DNA from: Micrococcus lylae NBRC 15355
GTDB lineage: Bacteria > Actinomycetota > Actinomycetes > Actinomycetales > Micrococcaceae
Assembly (NCBI RefSeq): GCF_001570885.1
Contig: NZ_BCSN01000020.1
Span: forward strand, 1-44,678
Direction of reading: 5' to 3'
DNA length: 44,678 nt
In this document: piece by piece, positions 36,601 to 44,678 of the stretch
Position numbering within the stretch: position 1 is the stretch's first letter
Layout: every line of letters starts with the position of its first letter
Position numbers and translations under genes: made by a program
The notes under the pieces: model-generated
Databases searched by the model: none
The model's input: only the letters and a program-made list of their open reading frames with translations
What the model was told of the DNA's origin: nothing

Positions 36601-36683
36601 CGGCGAAGAAGGAGGAGGCCACCTCCGCCCCGGTGATGCTGGGCGTGGGCGTCAAGGCGGAGGACATCGTCCGCCACCGCTGA
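33624..36683 (+). CDS. rne: Ribonuclease E/G
   Basis: The 1019-residue endonuclease starts mRNA decay and processes rRNA and tRNA. Residues 1-225 are disordered, rich in Ala, Glu and Arg clusters. The catalytic core starts near residue 240, with an S1 domain around 288-380 (IGNVYLGKVQNVLPSMEAAFVDIG). The magnesium-binding aspartates are Asp556 (VVDVNTG) and Asp600 (IVIDFIDM), and the zinc-link cysteines are Cys658 and Cys661 (CEQCAGRG). The C-terminal 340 residues are again disordered, with Arg-rich RNA-binding patches and a conserved-looking end MLGVGVKAEDIVRHR. The actinobacterial layout, with the core between two disordered arms, matches Rv2444c. AGGAGGAG lies 5 nt before the ATG. Confidence 0.96.
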   Translation: MAAENTPETTTAEPAETTAETAIAPKAAETTAEQAATADVDAAAGAGTDAAGDPAEAEAEQPAAAQTFTFDPSDPFAVPEDLIPTLTASEPRRGDRDEEKDEAGRDDHDDQVDDESPESGRGRRRRRGRGRGSRTDHGGPGADADGEDVESEDSGEENRDEERETGTTSRRRRKRRRGSVDMELDGGEEGDPENTVTRVRAPRQASVKATDAVQSVKGSTRLEAKRQRRRDSRAGGRRRQVITEAEFLARRESVDRKMLVRQRDKRIQIAVLEDGVLAEHFVSHTTQDSMIGNVYLGKVQNVLPSMEAAFVDIGRGRNAVLYAGEVDWTAADLDGKPKKIENALKSGDSVLVQVTKDPVGHKGARLTSQVSLPGRYLVYVPGGSMTGISRKLPDVERSRLKKILKDHLPQDAGVIVRTAAEGTSEQELQNDINRLRAQWEGIQEKAKGTKVLAPELLYAEPDLTIKTVRDVFNEDFSAMLVQGQETWDNIEAYVMYVAPHLLDRLHHWVPEDHEGEDLYTTHRIDEQLHKALERKVYLPSGGSLVFDRTEAMTVVDVNTGKFTGSGGNLEETVTKNNLEAAEEIVRQLRLRDIGGIIVIDFIDMVLESNRDLVLRRLVECLGRDRTKHQVAEVTSLGLVQMTRKRMGTGLVEVFSETCEQCAGRGILIQDEPVDRHRSHNSHGEPRAEGDGRRRRKRRGGSGGQQHDGDAAQKDTAGSADAEVSEEEKQRQERAAAARAALQSIAKASGKSVDDGTASAAEDTAASTEPATASAGSDGPDASDGQDGSGQEQSSGRSRRKRRGKRRRGRGGEGRGGEGRSEGRDQEQDDSESDGRDRADTGRQDAERKDAEPKAEGRDDAVQQRAGQGEAAQAGPTDDAVITFDGEPVSVPRRRGGRRAATEEGAKDLSALEDALEQKSASRRRSEPNETKSTSADARDAADDRSAADGREQPAPRRRSRRAVSSGSAGSAVSTVEDQKASGGATFTATAGAPAKKEEATSAPVMLGVGVKAEDIVRHR

Positions 36684-36688
36684 GCCGG

Positions 36689-36723
36689 TGTCCGCTCCGG
36701 TCGCCACGCCGCCGGAGCGGACA
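36689..36723 (+). terminator. Terminator after rne, abutting the rplU promoter
   Basis: TGTCCGCTCCGG at 36689-36700 pairs perfectly with 36712-36723 and is followed by TTTGT. The -35 of the rplU promoter begins one base after the stem. Confidence 0.8.
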
Positions 36724-36724
36724 T

Positions 36725-36753
36725 TTGTCCGGTGAACCGTGACCGCGTATGAT
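36725..36753 (+). promoter_or_regulatory. Promoter of rplU-rpmA
   Basis: TTGTCC at 36725-36730 and TATGAT at 36748-36753 are separated by 17 bp, the best -35/-10 pair in the window. The leader to rplU is about 135 nt and contains a CCGCAC/GTGCGG hairpin near 36832-36843; I cannot assign it to a known ribosomal-protein leader family. Confidence 0.8.
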
Positions 36754-36895
36754 GGTCACTCGGTGTTCACCGCCAGCTGGCTCCCGCATGCCCGTCGCAC
36801 ACGGCGGCGAGGTTCGGAATTTCGGAGCCGCACGTGCGGTCGAGAAGCAGGCGTGGACACAGTCAATCCGAAACGTCGAGAGAAGTGAGTCCCAA

Positions 36896-37201
36896 GTGGT
36901 GTACGCGATTGTCCGCGCTGGCGGCCGCCAGGAGAAGGTTGCCGTCGGCGACCTCGTTACCCTTGACCGCGTTGCCGCTGAGACCGGTGGCTCCGTCGAG
37001 CTGCCCGCTCTGATGCTGGTGGACGGGGACAAGGTCAAGGCAGGCACCGACGCCGCCGGTGTGAAGGTGACCGCCGAGGTCGTCTCCCACTCCCGTGGCA
37101 AGAAGGTCGTCATCCAGAAGTACAAGAACAAGACCGGCTACAAGAAGCGCCAGGGTCACCGCTCTGAGCTGTCCACGGTCAAGATCACCGAGATCGCCTG
37201 A
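36896..37201 (+). CDS. rplU: 50S ribosomal protein L21
   Basis: The 101-residue protein of the large ribosomal subunit binds 23S rRNA. It begins [19 protein letters not shown] and contains [16 protein letters not shown], the conserved basic loop that reaches into rRNA. The first of two consecutive GTG codons is chosen as start because it gives the usual family N-terminus; an AGAAG stretch lies upstream. rpmA follows after 57 bp in the same operon. Confidence 0.96.
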   Translation: MVYAIVRAGGRQEKVAVGDLVTLDRVAAETGGSVELPALMLVDGDKVKAGTDAAGVKVTAEVVSHSRGKKVVIQKYKNKTGYKKRQGHRSELSTVKITEIA

Positions 37202-37258
37202 GGCCTGCCCCGCGCAGGACCGGCACCTCGATAGCATCCGAGAGGATAGGTAACAGCA

Positions 37259-37516
37259 ATGGCACAGAAGAAGGCCGGCAGTTCCTCGAAGAACGGCCGT
37301 GACTCCAACCCGCAGTACCTGGGCGTGAAGCGCTTCGGCGGCCAGGTCGTCTCGGCCGGCGAGATCCTCGTCCGCCAGCGGGGCACGAAGTTCCACCCGG
37401 GCCACAACGTGGGCCGCGGCAAGGACGACACCCTGTTCGCCCTGTCCGCCGGCTCGGTGGCCTACGGCCAGCGCCGCGGCCGCAAGGTCGTGGACATCGT
37501 CCCGGCCGCCGAGTGA
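37259..37516 (+). CDS. rpmA: 50S ribosomal protein L27
   Basis: The 85-residue protein reaches the peptidyl-transferase centre with its N-terminus. It begins [28 protein letters not shown] and contains the [10 protein letters not shown] family motif. There is no cleavable N-terminal extension of the kind seen in Firmicutes. It is cotranscribed with rplU and followed by a long stem-loop. Confidence 0.97.
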   Translation: MAQKKAGSSSKNGRDSNPQYLGVKRFGGQVVSAGEILVRQRGTKFHPGHNVGRGKDDTLFALSAGSVAYGQRRGRKVVDIVPAAE

Positions 37517-37592
37517 CCCTCGGCTGAACAGACTCCGTCGGCCCGCAGATCGGTGAGATGACACCGGCCCGCGGCCGCACAGACGCCCCGGC

Positions 37593-37629
37593 GGGGGCGG
37601 GTCGCTGACACCACTCACGACCCGCCTCC
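37593..37629 (+). terminator. Terminator after rpmA
   Basis: GGGGGCGGGTCG at 37593-37604 pairs with 37618-37629 with one G-T pair. A second small hairpin, GGGCCC-TTC-GGGCCC at 37645-37659, lies in the obg leader. Confidence 0.6.
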
Positions 37630-37737
37630 GCCGTCGGCGTACCCGGGCCCTTCGGGCCCCACGGACGGCCACGGCCGACTCCGTACCCGCAGCGCGGTCT
37701 CCGCGCACCGCCCCTGACCCGAGGAGGGACGTCCGAC

Positions 37738-39291
<1,554 letters not shown>

Positions 39292-39309
39292 CCCCCTCCA
39301 CCGCTTCCG

Positions 39310-39352
39310 GGCGGCCGGCGCGGGGGAGCTCCCGGTCGGCGACCCGGCCGCC
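39310..39352 (+). terminator. Stem-loop between obg and proB
   Basis: GGCGGCCGG at 39310-39318 pairs with CCGGCCGCC at 39344-39352 across a 25-nt loop. It may attenuate readthrough into proB. Confidence 0.4.
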
Positions 39353-39397
39353 GAACGACCACCGCCCCCCCGAGACATCGAGGAGAGTCCACCGCCC

Positions 39398-40615
39398 ATG
39401 GCCGACCGCAAGACCGTCGTGTACCGCTACGCCACCCCCGCCACCGGAGGTGCGCCCGGAGAACCGAAGACGAACCCGGTCACCACCAGGGACACCCTCC
39501 AGGACGCACGCCGGGTGGTCATCAAGATCGGCTCCTCCTCCCTGACGACGGACCAGGGGCTGAACACCGAGGCCATCGACGCGCTCGTCGACCTGATCGC
39601 GTCGCTCCGCGAGCGCGGCACCCAGGTCGTGTTGGTCTCCTCCGGCGCGGTCGCCGCCGGCTTCCCGCAGCTCGGCCTGGCCCGCCGCCCGAAGGACACC
39701 GCGACCCAGCAGGCCGCCGCCGCTGTCGGCCAGGGCGGCCTGATGGCCTACTACTCGCAGTCCTTCGGCCGCTACGACACCACCGTGGCCCAGGTGCTGC
39801 TGACCGCGGAGGAGCTCATGCGCCGCGGCCAGTACATCAACGCCCACCGTGCGCTGGCCCGGCTGCTCACCCTGGACGTCATGCCGATCGTCAACGAGAA
39901 CGACGCCGTGGCCACCCGCGAGATCCGCTTCGGCGACAACGACCGCCTGGCCGCCCTCACCGCCAACCTCGTCAAGGCCGACCTGCTCGTCCTGCTCTCC
40001 GATGTTGACGCCCTCTACACCGGCCACCCGTCGAAGCCCGACTCGCGCCGCATCGACTCGGTCGGATCGGACCAGGACCTTGCCGGCGTCGATGTCGCCA
40101 CCCCGGGTTCGGCCGGCGTCGGCACCGGAGGCATGGTCACCAAGGTGGACGCCGCCGGCATCGCCGCGACCACCGGCATCCCGACCCTTCTGACCTCCGC
40201 CCCGAAGGCGGCGGCCGCGTTCGCCGGCGAGGACGTCGGCACCTGGTTCGAGGTCGCCGGCCGGCGCCGCTCCGCGCGCGCCGCCTGGCTCGGGCTGACC
40301 GCCGAGGTCCGCGGGCGGCTGGTGCTGGACGACGGCGCCGTCCGCGCCGTCATCGAGAACGGACGATCCCTCCTGGCCGCCGGCATCACGGAGTTCAGCG
40401 GCCAGTTCACCTCCGGCGACGTCGTGGAGATCGCGGACTCCCACGGGAAGGTGCTGGCCCGCGGCATGGTCCAGTACTCCTCCTCGCAGCTGCCGCGCAT
40501 GCTCGGCCGCTCCACCGAGACCCTCAAGGAGGAGCTCGGAGCCGGCTACGACGGCGTCGTCGTCCACGCCGACGACCGGGTGAAGCTCGCTCCCTCGCAC
40601 TCCGCCTACCGCTGA
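39398..40615 (+). CDS. proB: Glutamate 5-kinase
   Basis: The 405-residue cytosolic kinase phosphorylates glutamate in the first step of proline synthesis. The amino acid kinase domain carries VVIKIGSSSLT, VSSGAVAAG, NENDAVA and FGDNDRLAA, and LLSDVDALYTG. A PUA domain occupies about the last 80 residues (GRLVLDDGAVRAVIENGRSLL onwards). The N-terminus has about 35 extra residues before DARRVVIKIG. GAGGAGAG lies about 10 nt before the ATG, a rather long spacing. proA follows after a hairpin. Confidence 0.95.
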   Translation: MADRKTVVYRYATPATGGAPGEPKTNPVTTRDTLQDARRVVIKIGSSSLTTDQGLNTEAIDALVDLIASLRERGTQVVLVSSGAVAAGFPQLGLARRPKDTATQQAAAAVGQGGLMAYYSQSFGRYDTTVAQVLLTAEELMRRGQYINAHRALARLLTLDVMPIVNENDAVATREIRFGDNDRLAALTANLVKADLLVLLSDVDALYTGHPSKPDSRRIDSVGSDQDLAGVDVATPGSAGVGTGGMVTKVDAAGIAATTGIPTLLTSAPKAAAAFAGEDVGTWFEVAGRRRSARAAWLGLTAEVRGRLVLDDGAVRAVIENGRSLLAAGITEFSGQFTSGDVVEIADSHGKVLARGMVQYSSSQLPRMLGRSTETLKEELGAGYDGVVVHADDRVKLAPSHSAYR

Positions 40616-40616
40616 T

Positions 40617-40640
40617 CCGGCGGGCGGGCACGCCCGCCGG
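40617..40640 (+). terminator. Stem-loop between proB and proA
   Basis: CCGGCGGGCG pairs perfectly with CGCCCGCCGG around a GGCA loop, directly after the proB stop. It could reduce proA expression relative to proB or stabilise the upstream mRNA. Confidence 0.55.
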
Positions 40641-40702
40641 CCGGCACCGATCAAGACCGAACGCACATCCTCATCCGCAGCCATCGACGAAGGGTGACTG
40701 AC

Positions 40703-42010
40703 ATGACCGAGAACCAGAACGCAGAGAACAAGACCGTCGACGCCATCCTCGAGATCTCCCGCCGCGCCCGCGCGGCCACCCCGGAGCTCGCGACCGCCGG
40801 CCGCGCCCGCAAGGACGAGACCCTGCAGGCCATCGCGGACGCCCTGCGCGCCTCCTCGACCGTGATCCTCGAGGCCAACGGGAAGGACGTGGAGCGGGGG
40901 CGCGAGAACGGCACCTCCGAGGCCCTGCTGGACCGTCTTCGCCTGGACAAGGACCGTCTGGAGGGCCTGGCCACCGCCGTCGAGGCCCTCGCCGCCCTGC
41001 CGGACCCGGTGGGCGTCGTCGTCCGCGGTCGCATGCTCCCCAACGGCGTGCGCATGCAGCAGACCCGCGTCCCGATGGGCGTGGTCGGCGCCGTCTACGA
41101 GGCCCGTCCGAACGTCACCGTGGACATCGCCGGCATCGCGCTGAAGTCGGGCAACGCCGTGGTGCTGCGTGGCGGCTCGGCGGCAAAGGACACCAACACC
41201 ACCCTCATCGCGGTGCTGCGCCAGGCGATCGAGAACCAGGGCTTCGACCCGAACCTCGTCCAGGGCATCGACGACCTCGGGCGTGAGGGCGTCACGGCCC
41301 TGATGACCACCCACGGGGCCGTGGACGTGCTCGTCCCGCGCGGCGGCCGCGACCTCATCCAGAGGGTCGTCCGCGAGTCCCGCGTCCCGGTCATCGAGAC
41401 CGGCGAGGGCAACGTGCACCTGTTCATCGACGAGTCCGCCCCGGTGCAGATGGCCGTGGACATCGCCGTGAACGCGAAGACCCATCGCACCTCCGTCTGC
41501 AACGCCGCCGAGACCCTGATCCTGCACCGCGGCGCCGAGGAGGCCTCCCGTGAGGTCCTGCGGGCCCTCACCCGTCTCGGCGTCCGCCTGCACGCCGACG
41601 CCGAGGCGATGACGCTCATGCCGCAGGGATCGGACCGCGGCGACAACGCCGTGGACCCGGTCGAGGCCACGGACGAGGACTGGGCCACCGAGTACCTGGA
41701 CATGGAGATGGCCGTGAAGACCGTGGGCTCCCTGGCGGAGGCGGTGGAGCACATCACGCAGTACTCCACCGGCCACACCGAGGCCATCGTGACCAACGAC
41801 CTGGCCAACGCGGACCGGTTCGTGCAGGACATCGACTCCGCCGCGGTGATCGTCAATGCGTCCACCCGCTTCACGGACGGCGGCGAGCTCGGCCTCGGCG
41901 CCGAGGTGGGCATCTCGACCCAGAAGATGCATGCCCGCGGCCCCATGGGGTTGGAGGAGCTGACCACCACGAAGTGGATCCTGCGCGGCGACGGCCAGAT
42001 CCGGCGCTGA
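40703..42010 (+). CDS. proA: Glutamate-5-semialdehyde dehydrogenase
   Basis: The 435-residue NADPH-dependent enzyme reduces glutamyl 5-phosphate to the semialdehyde, the second step of proline synthesis. The active cysteine is Cys266 in HRTSVCNAAETL. MGVVGAVYEARPNVT and ALKSGNAVVLRGGSAA are the NADP-binding and family motifs. The ATG at 40703 with GAAGGG upstream is preferred to a GTG at 40694. It follows proB after 87 bp. Confidence 0.95.
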   Translation: MTENQNAENKTVDAILEISRRARAATPELATAGRARKDETLQAIADALRASSTVILEANGKDVERGRENGTSEALLDRLRLDKDRLEGLATAVEALAALPDPVGVVVRGRMLPNGVRMQQTRVPMGVVGAVYEARPNVTVDIAGIALKSGNAVVLRGGSAAKDTNTTLIAVLRQAIENQGFDPNLVQGIDDLGREGVTALMTTHGAVDVLVPRGGRDLIQRVVRESRVPVIETGEGNVHLFIDESAPVQMAVDIAVNAKTHRTSVCNAAETLILHRGAEEASREVLRALTRLGVRLHADAEAMTLMPQGSDRGDNAVDPVEATDEDWATEYLDMEMAVKTVGSLAEAVEHITQYSTGHTEAIVTNDLANADRFVQDIDSAAVIVNASTRFTDGGELGLGAEVGISTQKMHARGPMGLEELTTTKWILRGDGQIRR

Positions 42011-42018
42011 TTCCGGGC

Positions 42019-42024
42019 TAGACT
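42019..42024 (+). promoter_or_regulatory. -10 hexamer TAGACT upstream of the small membrane protein
   Basis: TAGACT begins 8 nt after the proA stop and gives a leader of about 63 nt ending in GAGGAG before the ATG at 42094. It may also drive nadD, rsfS and gpgP. Confidence 0.45.
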
Positions 42025-42093
42025 GGTTCCGACGCCCCTGCGCCGCCGTCAGCACGGTCCGGCGCGCTCATCCGATCGCACCGAGGAGCGAGA

Positions 42094-42333
42094 ATGCTGA
42101 ACTCCGCCATCGTCCTGGCCGCCGGCGAGGGCCACCACGTCGTCAACGAGCTGCCGATCCCGGCGCCGTGGTACGGCATCATCGTGTTCGTCAGCCTGAT
42201 GTTCATGCTGCTGTGCATCATGGGCATGCGCTCCGTGGGCATCCGCCCGTCCGAGCCGGGCGACGAGGTCGTCCCGCACGGCCACGAGGCCCAGGGCCAC
42301 GGCACCCCGCAGGCCCAGGGTCACGGCCGCTGA
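42094..42333 (+). CDS. Small single-span membrane protein with His-rich tail
   Basis: I do not recognise a named family. The 79-residue protein has a short N-terminus, one transmembrane helix at about residues 27-46 (WYGIIVFVSLMFMLLCIMGM), and a cytosolic-looking tail. The tail carries four histidines spaced with Gly (His62, His64, His69, His77), which could bind metal. GAGGAG lies 7 nt before the ATG and codon use is normal, so it is likely a real gene. It sits between proA and nadD, where other Micrococcaceae also seem to keep a small membrane protein; that comparison is from memory. Confidence 0.75.
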   Translation: MLNSAIVLAAGEGHHVVNELPIPAPWYGIIVFVSLMFMLLCIMGMRSVGIRPSEPGDEVVPHGHEAQGHGTPQAQGHGR

Positions 42334-42402
42334 CACCGCTGCCGCAGCGGCCCCGGGCGTTCCCCTCGAGCCCCGGGGGCCGCGGCGGCGTTGTCTTCCG
42401 AC

Positions 42403-43149
42403 GTGAACGACACGCACCCGAACACGCCGTCCGCCGACGCCTCCGCGTCCGTGGGCGGCGCTGTCGCACCCGGGCCGGGGGAGCGGCGCTTCCGCCTGGG
42501 GATCATGGGCGGCACCTTCGATCCGATCCACCACGGTCACCTGGTGGCCGCGTCCGAGGTGGCGGCCCGCTACGAGCTCGACGAGGTCGTGTTCGTGCCC
42601 ACCGGCCAGCCGTGGCAGAAGGCCGGACGGGACGTCTCCCCGGCCGAGCACCGCTACCTGATGACCGTGGTCGCCACCGCGTCGAACCCGCGTTTCACGG
42701 TCTCCCGCGTGGACATCGACCGTCCGGGCGCCACCTATACGGTGGACACGCTGCGGGACATCCGCCGCCAGCGACCCGAGGCGGAGCTGTTCTTCATCAC
42801 CGGCGCGGACGCGCTGAGCCAGATCCTCACCTGGAAGGACATCGACGAGGTCTGGGACCTCGCGCACTTCGTCGGCGTGACCCGGCCGGGCCACAGCCTG
42901 ACGGACTACGGTCTGGAGGGCGACATCTCGTTGCTGGAGATCCCGGCCATGGCGATCTCCTCCACGGACTGCCGTGAGCGCGTCGCGGCCGGCCGCCCCG
43001 TCTGGTACCTCGTGCCGGACGGTGTGGTGCAGTACATCAACAAGCACCGGCTCTACCTCAGGGCCGCTCCGAGCGGCACCGGGCACCGGGCAGACGGCTC
43101 AGGGGGCGAGGCAGACCGAGTCCACGACGACGGCACCCGCCGTCGCTGA
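42403..43149 (+). CDS. nadD: Nicotinate-nucleotide adenylyltransferase
   Basis: The 248-residue enzyme adenylates nicotinate mononucleotide on the route to [18 protein letters not shown] is the nucleotidyltransferase GXFXPX[H/T]XXH motif, and ISSTDCR is the ISSTxxR family motif. A 30-residue Ser/Ala-rich N-terminus and a 30-residue polar C-terminus are extensions. The start is uncertain. GTG at 42403 and TTG at 42391 are both possible and neither has a good ribosome site. rsfS follows after 76 bp. Confidence 0.93.
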   Translation: MNDTHPNTPSADASASVGGAVAPGPGERRFRLGIMGGTFDPIHHGHLVAASEVAARYELDEVVFVPTGQPWQKAGRDVSPAEHRYLMTVVATASNPRFTVSRVDIDRPGATYTVDTLRDIRRQRPEAELFFITGADALSQILTWKDIDEVWDLAHFVGVTRPGHSLTDYGLEGDISLLEIPAMAISSTDCRERVAAGRPVWYLVPDGVVQYINKHRLYLRAAPSGTGHRADGSGGEADRVHDDGTRRR

Positions 43150-43225
43150 CCGGCTCGCCTCGTCGTCCGCGACGGCCTCCGACGTCTGCCCGACGTACCC
43201 CACCGACCACTTCCGAAGGAGATCC

Positions 43226-43654
43226 ATGACCGTTCCGGAGATCACCCGCACCGCCCTGCTCGTGGCCGCCCGTGCCGCCGAGGACAAGCTCGCCGAGGAC
43301 ATCGTCGCCTTCGACGTCGCCGAGCGACTCGGCCTGACCGACGCCTTCCTCGTGGCCTCCGGCGCCACCGAGCGTCAGGTCAACGCCATCGTGGACGGCG
43401 TGGAGGAGGAGCTCCTCAAGCAGGAGCAGCTGAAGCCGATCCGCCGCGAGGGACGTTCTGACGGCCACTGGGTGCTGCTCGACTACGGCCACTTCGTGGT
43501 GCATGTGCAGCACGCCGAAGACCGCGAGTTCTACGCCCTCGACCGCCTCTGGAAGGACTCGCCGTCCATCGACCTGCAGCTGGAGGGCCACGCCTCCCCG
43601 GCGTCGGCGGGCGATCCTGAGCCCGAGGACCCGGCCGAGCCCACCAGGGACTGA
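43226..43654 (+). CDS. rsfS: Ribosomal silencing factor RsfS
   Basis: The 142-residue protein binds L14 on the 50S subunit and blocks subunit joining when nutrients are scarce. It shows the family features DIVAFDVAERLGLTDAFLVASGATERQV, EGRSDGHWVLLDYGHFVVHVQ and REFYALDRLW. The Pro/Glu-rich C-terminal tail is variable. GAAGGAG lies 5 nt before the ATG. It is flanked by nadD and gpgP, the usual actinobacterial order. Confidence 0.95.
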   Translation: MTVPEITRTALLVAARAAEDKLAEDIVAFDVAERLGLTDAFLVASGATERQVNAIVDGVEEELLKQEQLKPIRREGRSDGHWVLLDYGHFVVHVQHAEDREFYALDRLWKDSPSIDLQLEGHASPASAGDPEPEDPAEPTRD

Positions 43655-43660
43655 TCGGCT

Positions 43661-44352
43661 GTGCCCGTGCGTCTGATCCTGCTGCGACACGGTGAGACGG
43701 ACTGGAATGCGGAGGACCGCTACCAGGGCCGCACGGACGTCGACCTCAACGCGACGGGGCAGCGCCAGGCCCGCGCCGCCGTCGCCCGGTTCCTCGCCGG
43801 TGCGCTCGAGGACGCCGACGAGCTGGTGGCTGTGGCCTCCCCGCTGACGCGCGCCCGTCGCACCGCGGAGATCGTCCTTGAGGCCGCCGTCGGAGACGCC
43901 GAGCTCACGCTCGACCCGGACCTCATGGAGCTGTACGGCGGGGACTGGGAGGGGCTGCGCCTGGCCGAGATCGCCGAGCGCTGGCCCGCTGAGCACGAGG
44001 CCTGGCGCGGCACCCCGGACCTGGACGCCGGTCCCGTGGCCGGGGAGACCCTCCGGGCCGGCGGTCAGCGCGTGTTGGCCGCCCTCGGTGAGCACGTGCC
44101 ACCGACCTGGACCCCGGCGCGTGGAGCCGGGGAGCGTGCCCGCAGACCCCGGTCCTGCTGGCCGTCGCCCATGGCGGGGTCCTGCGCTCGGCCGTCGGGC
44201 AGCTGCTCGGCGCCGAAGGCGAGGACTTCGCCGCGCTCGAGCGGATCGAGAACGCCCGCGCTGTGGTGTTCGAGGGTGACTGTGCCGCCGGCGGGCCGGC
44301 GTCACGGCGGATCGTGGACGGGTGCTGGCAGCTGCGCGGCTACAACGTCTGA
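43661..44352 (+). pseudogene. gpgP: Histidine phosphatase GpgP-like, frameshifted
   Basis: The gene would encode a histidine phosphatase like Rv2419c (glucosyl-3-phosphoglycerate phosphatase). The first part reads LILLRHGETDWNAEDRYQGRTDVDLN with the phosphorylated His, ASPLTRARRTAEIV, and ELYGGDWEG. Near the CCC run at 44139-44141 the frame slips. Adding one C restores ERAPQTPVLLAVAHGGVLRSAVGQLLGAEGEDF and the natural end RGYNV. Without it the protein loses the second catalytic His (VAHGG). The downstream coding sequence is well preserved, so the lesion is very recent, a programmed or phase-variable slip, or a sequencing error. The GTG start lies 6 nt after rsfS. Confidence 0.8.
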
Positions 44353-44370
44353 GTCGTGCACGGCGCCGAT

Positions 44371-44400
44371 TTGGCGGCGCTGTCGGGTCCGGTGTACAGT
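44371..44400 (+). promoter_or_regulatory. Promoter of tRNA-Ala
   Basis: TTGGCG at 44371-44376 and TACAGT at 44395-44400 are 18 bp apart. The transcript would start about 60 nt before the mature tRNA. Confidence 0.65.
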
Positions 44401-44467
44401 AGTCGAGTTGCCAGCGCGACGAACGGACGGGAAACCTTCCGCGAACGCGGTGGAAACACCCTTTTTC

Positions 44468-44540
44468 GGGGGTATGGCGCAGTTGGTAGCGCGTCTGCAT
44501 GGCATGCAGAAGGTCAGGGGTTCGAATCCCCTTACCTCCA
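44468..44540 (+). tRNA. tRNA-Ala(GGC)
   Basis: The 73-nt sequence folds perfectly. The acceptor is GGGGGTA/TACCTCC, the D-stem GCGC/GCGC, the anticodon stem TCTGC/GCAGA with loop ATGGCAT (anticodon GGC), and the T-stem AGGGG/CCCCT with TTCGAAT. CCA is not encoded. A classical terminator follows. Confidence 0.97.
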
Positions 44541-44564
44541 CGTAAGATGAGAAAATCGAAACTT

Positions 44565-44594
44565 GCCCCGCCTGATGGCGGGGCAGTTTTGTTT
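44565..44594 (+). terminator. Rho-independent terminator after tRNA-Ala
   Basis: GCCCCGCC pairs with GGCGGGGC around TGAT, followed by AGTTTTGTTT. It is the only hairpin in the window with a clear T-rich tail. Confidence 0.9.
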
Positions 44595-44678
44595 CTGCGG
44601 TGACGTGGCCCGGGGCGTCGATGCTGGTGTGGGCGAGGACGCTGGCTGTGGTCTGCTCAGGAGTGTAGGTGGCGTTCT
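44595..44678. other. Window edge, no feature recognised
   Basis: One minus-strand frame is open to the edge and could be the end of a neighbouring gene, but its only continuation runs through the terminator and the tRNA, so I do not call a gene. Confidence 0.4.

Noticed and set aside
33045-36707. Minus-strand frame of about 1200 codons opposite rne
   Set aside because: rne has catalytic motifs and a ribosome site; the antisense translation is repetitive Ala/Val/Gly/Leu with no domain and no start signal.
36760-36895. Known L21 leader autoregulatory RNA
   Set aside because: The leader has a small hairpin but I could not match it to the described structure, so I do not claim it.
44302-44541. 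Minus-strand frame reading MEVRGFEPLTFC
   Set aside because: This is the well-known spurious translation of a tRNA gene in reverse; tRNA-Ala occupies the site.

Overview
The window is a very G+C-rich (about 70% or more by eye) piece of an actinobacterial chromosome. Codon use is strongly biased to G/C in third position, most genes have AGGAG-type ribosome sites or no leader at all, and the gene content matches the order known from Mycobacterium tuberculosis (ssb paralogue, ettA, glbO, pepN, rpiB, nei2, tig, clpP1, clpP2, clpX, the Rv2466c homologue, valS, folC, DUF4233, ndk, rne, rplU, rpmA, obg, proB, proA, nadD, rsfS, gpgP). Together with ileS sitting directly before folC and the protein sequences themselves, this points to Micrococcaceae, most likely Micrococcus; the species call is inference.

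Layout. Positions 1-14000 hold a DUF2079 membrane protein, tRNA-Arg(UCU), an SSB paralogue, EttA, a TesB thioesterase, an unrecognised protein, a single-frame fusion of an OsmC domain to a truncated haemoglobin (trHbO), aminopeptidase N, a Tat-exported PET-hydrolase/cutinase-like enzyme, RpiB, a Nei-type DNA glycosylase, a DUF1345 membrane protein and tRNA-Gly. A decayed short-chain dehydrogenase follows. Positions 14800-20300 are a proteostasis block: tRNA-Pro, trigger factor, ClpP1-ClpP2, ClpX and a mycothiol-nitroreductase-like DsbA-fold protein. Positions 20400-32400 hold valS, an SDR gene, an accessory segment (an AbiEi-like/nuclease gene bracketed by repeated dyad elements and a 43-bp tandem repeat), then ileS under a T-box, folC, DUF4233 and ndk. 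Positions 32500-44500 hold a VKOR-family protein, RNase E/G with a long structured leader, rplU-rpmA, obg, proB, proA, a small His-tailed membrane protein, nadD, rsfS, a frameshifted gpgP and tRNA-Ala.

How it fits together. Most genes serve core information processing: translation (two synthetases, L21, L27, EttA, RsfS, Obg, four tRNAs), protein folding and turnover, RNA decay and nucleotide, folate, NAD and proline synthesis. Strong G+C-rich hairpins separate most transcription units. At least six genes appear leaderless, with a -10-like hexamer exactly 7 nt before ATG.

The parts least explained by the conserved backbone are the OsmC-trHbO fusion, the repeat-bracketed nuclease cassette between valS and ileS (which opens with the rare codons AGA, CTA and GTA), the structured rne leader and the exported polyester-hydrolase-like enzyme.
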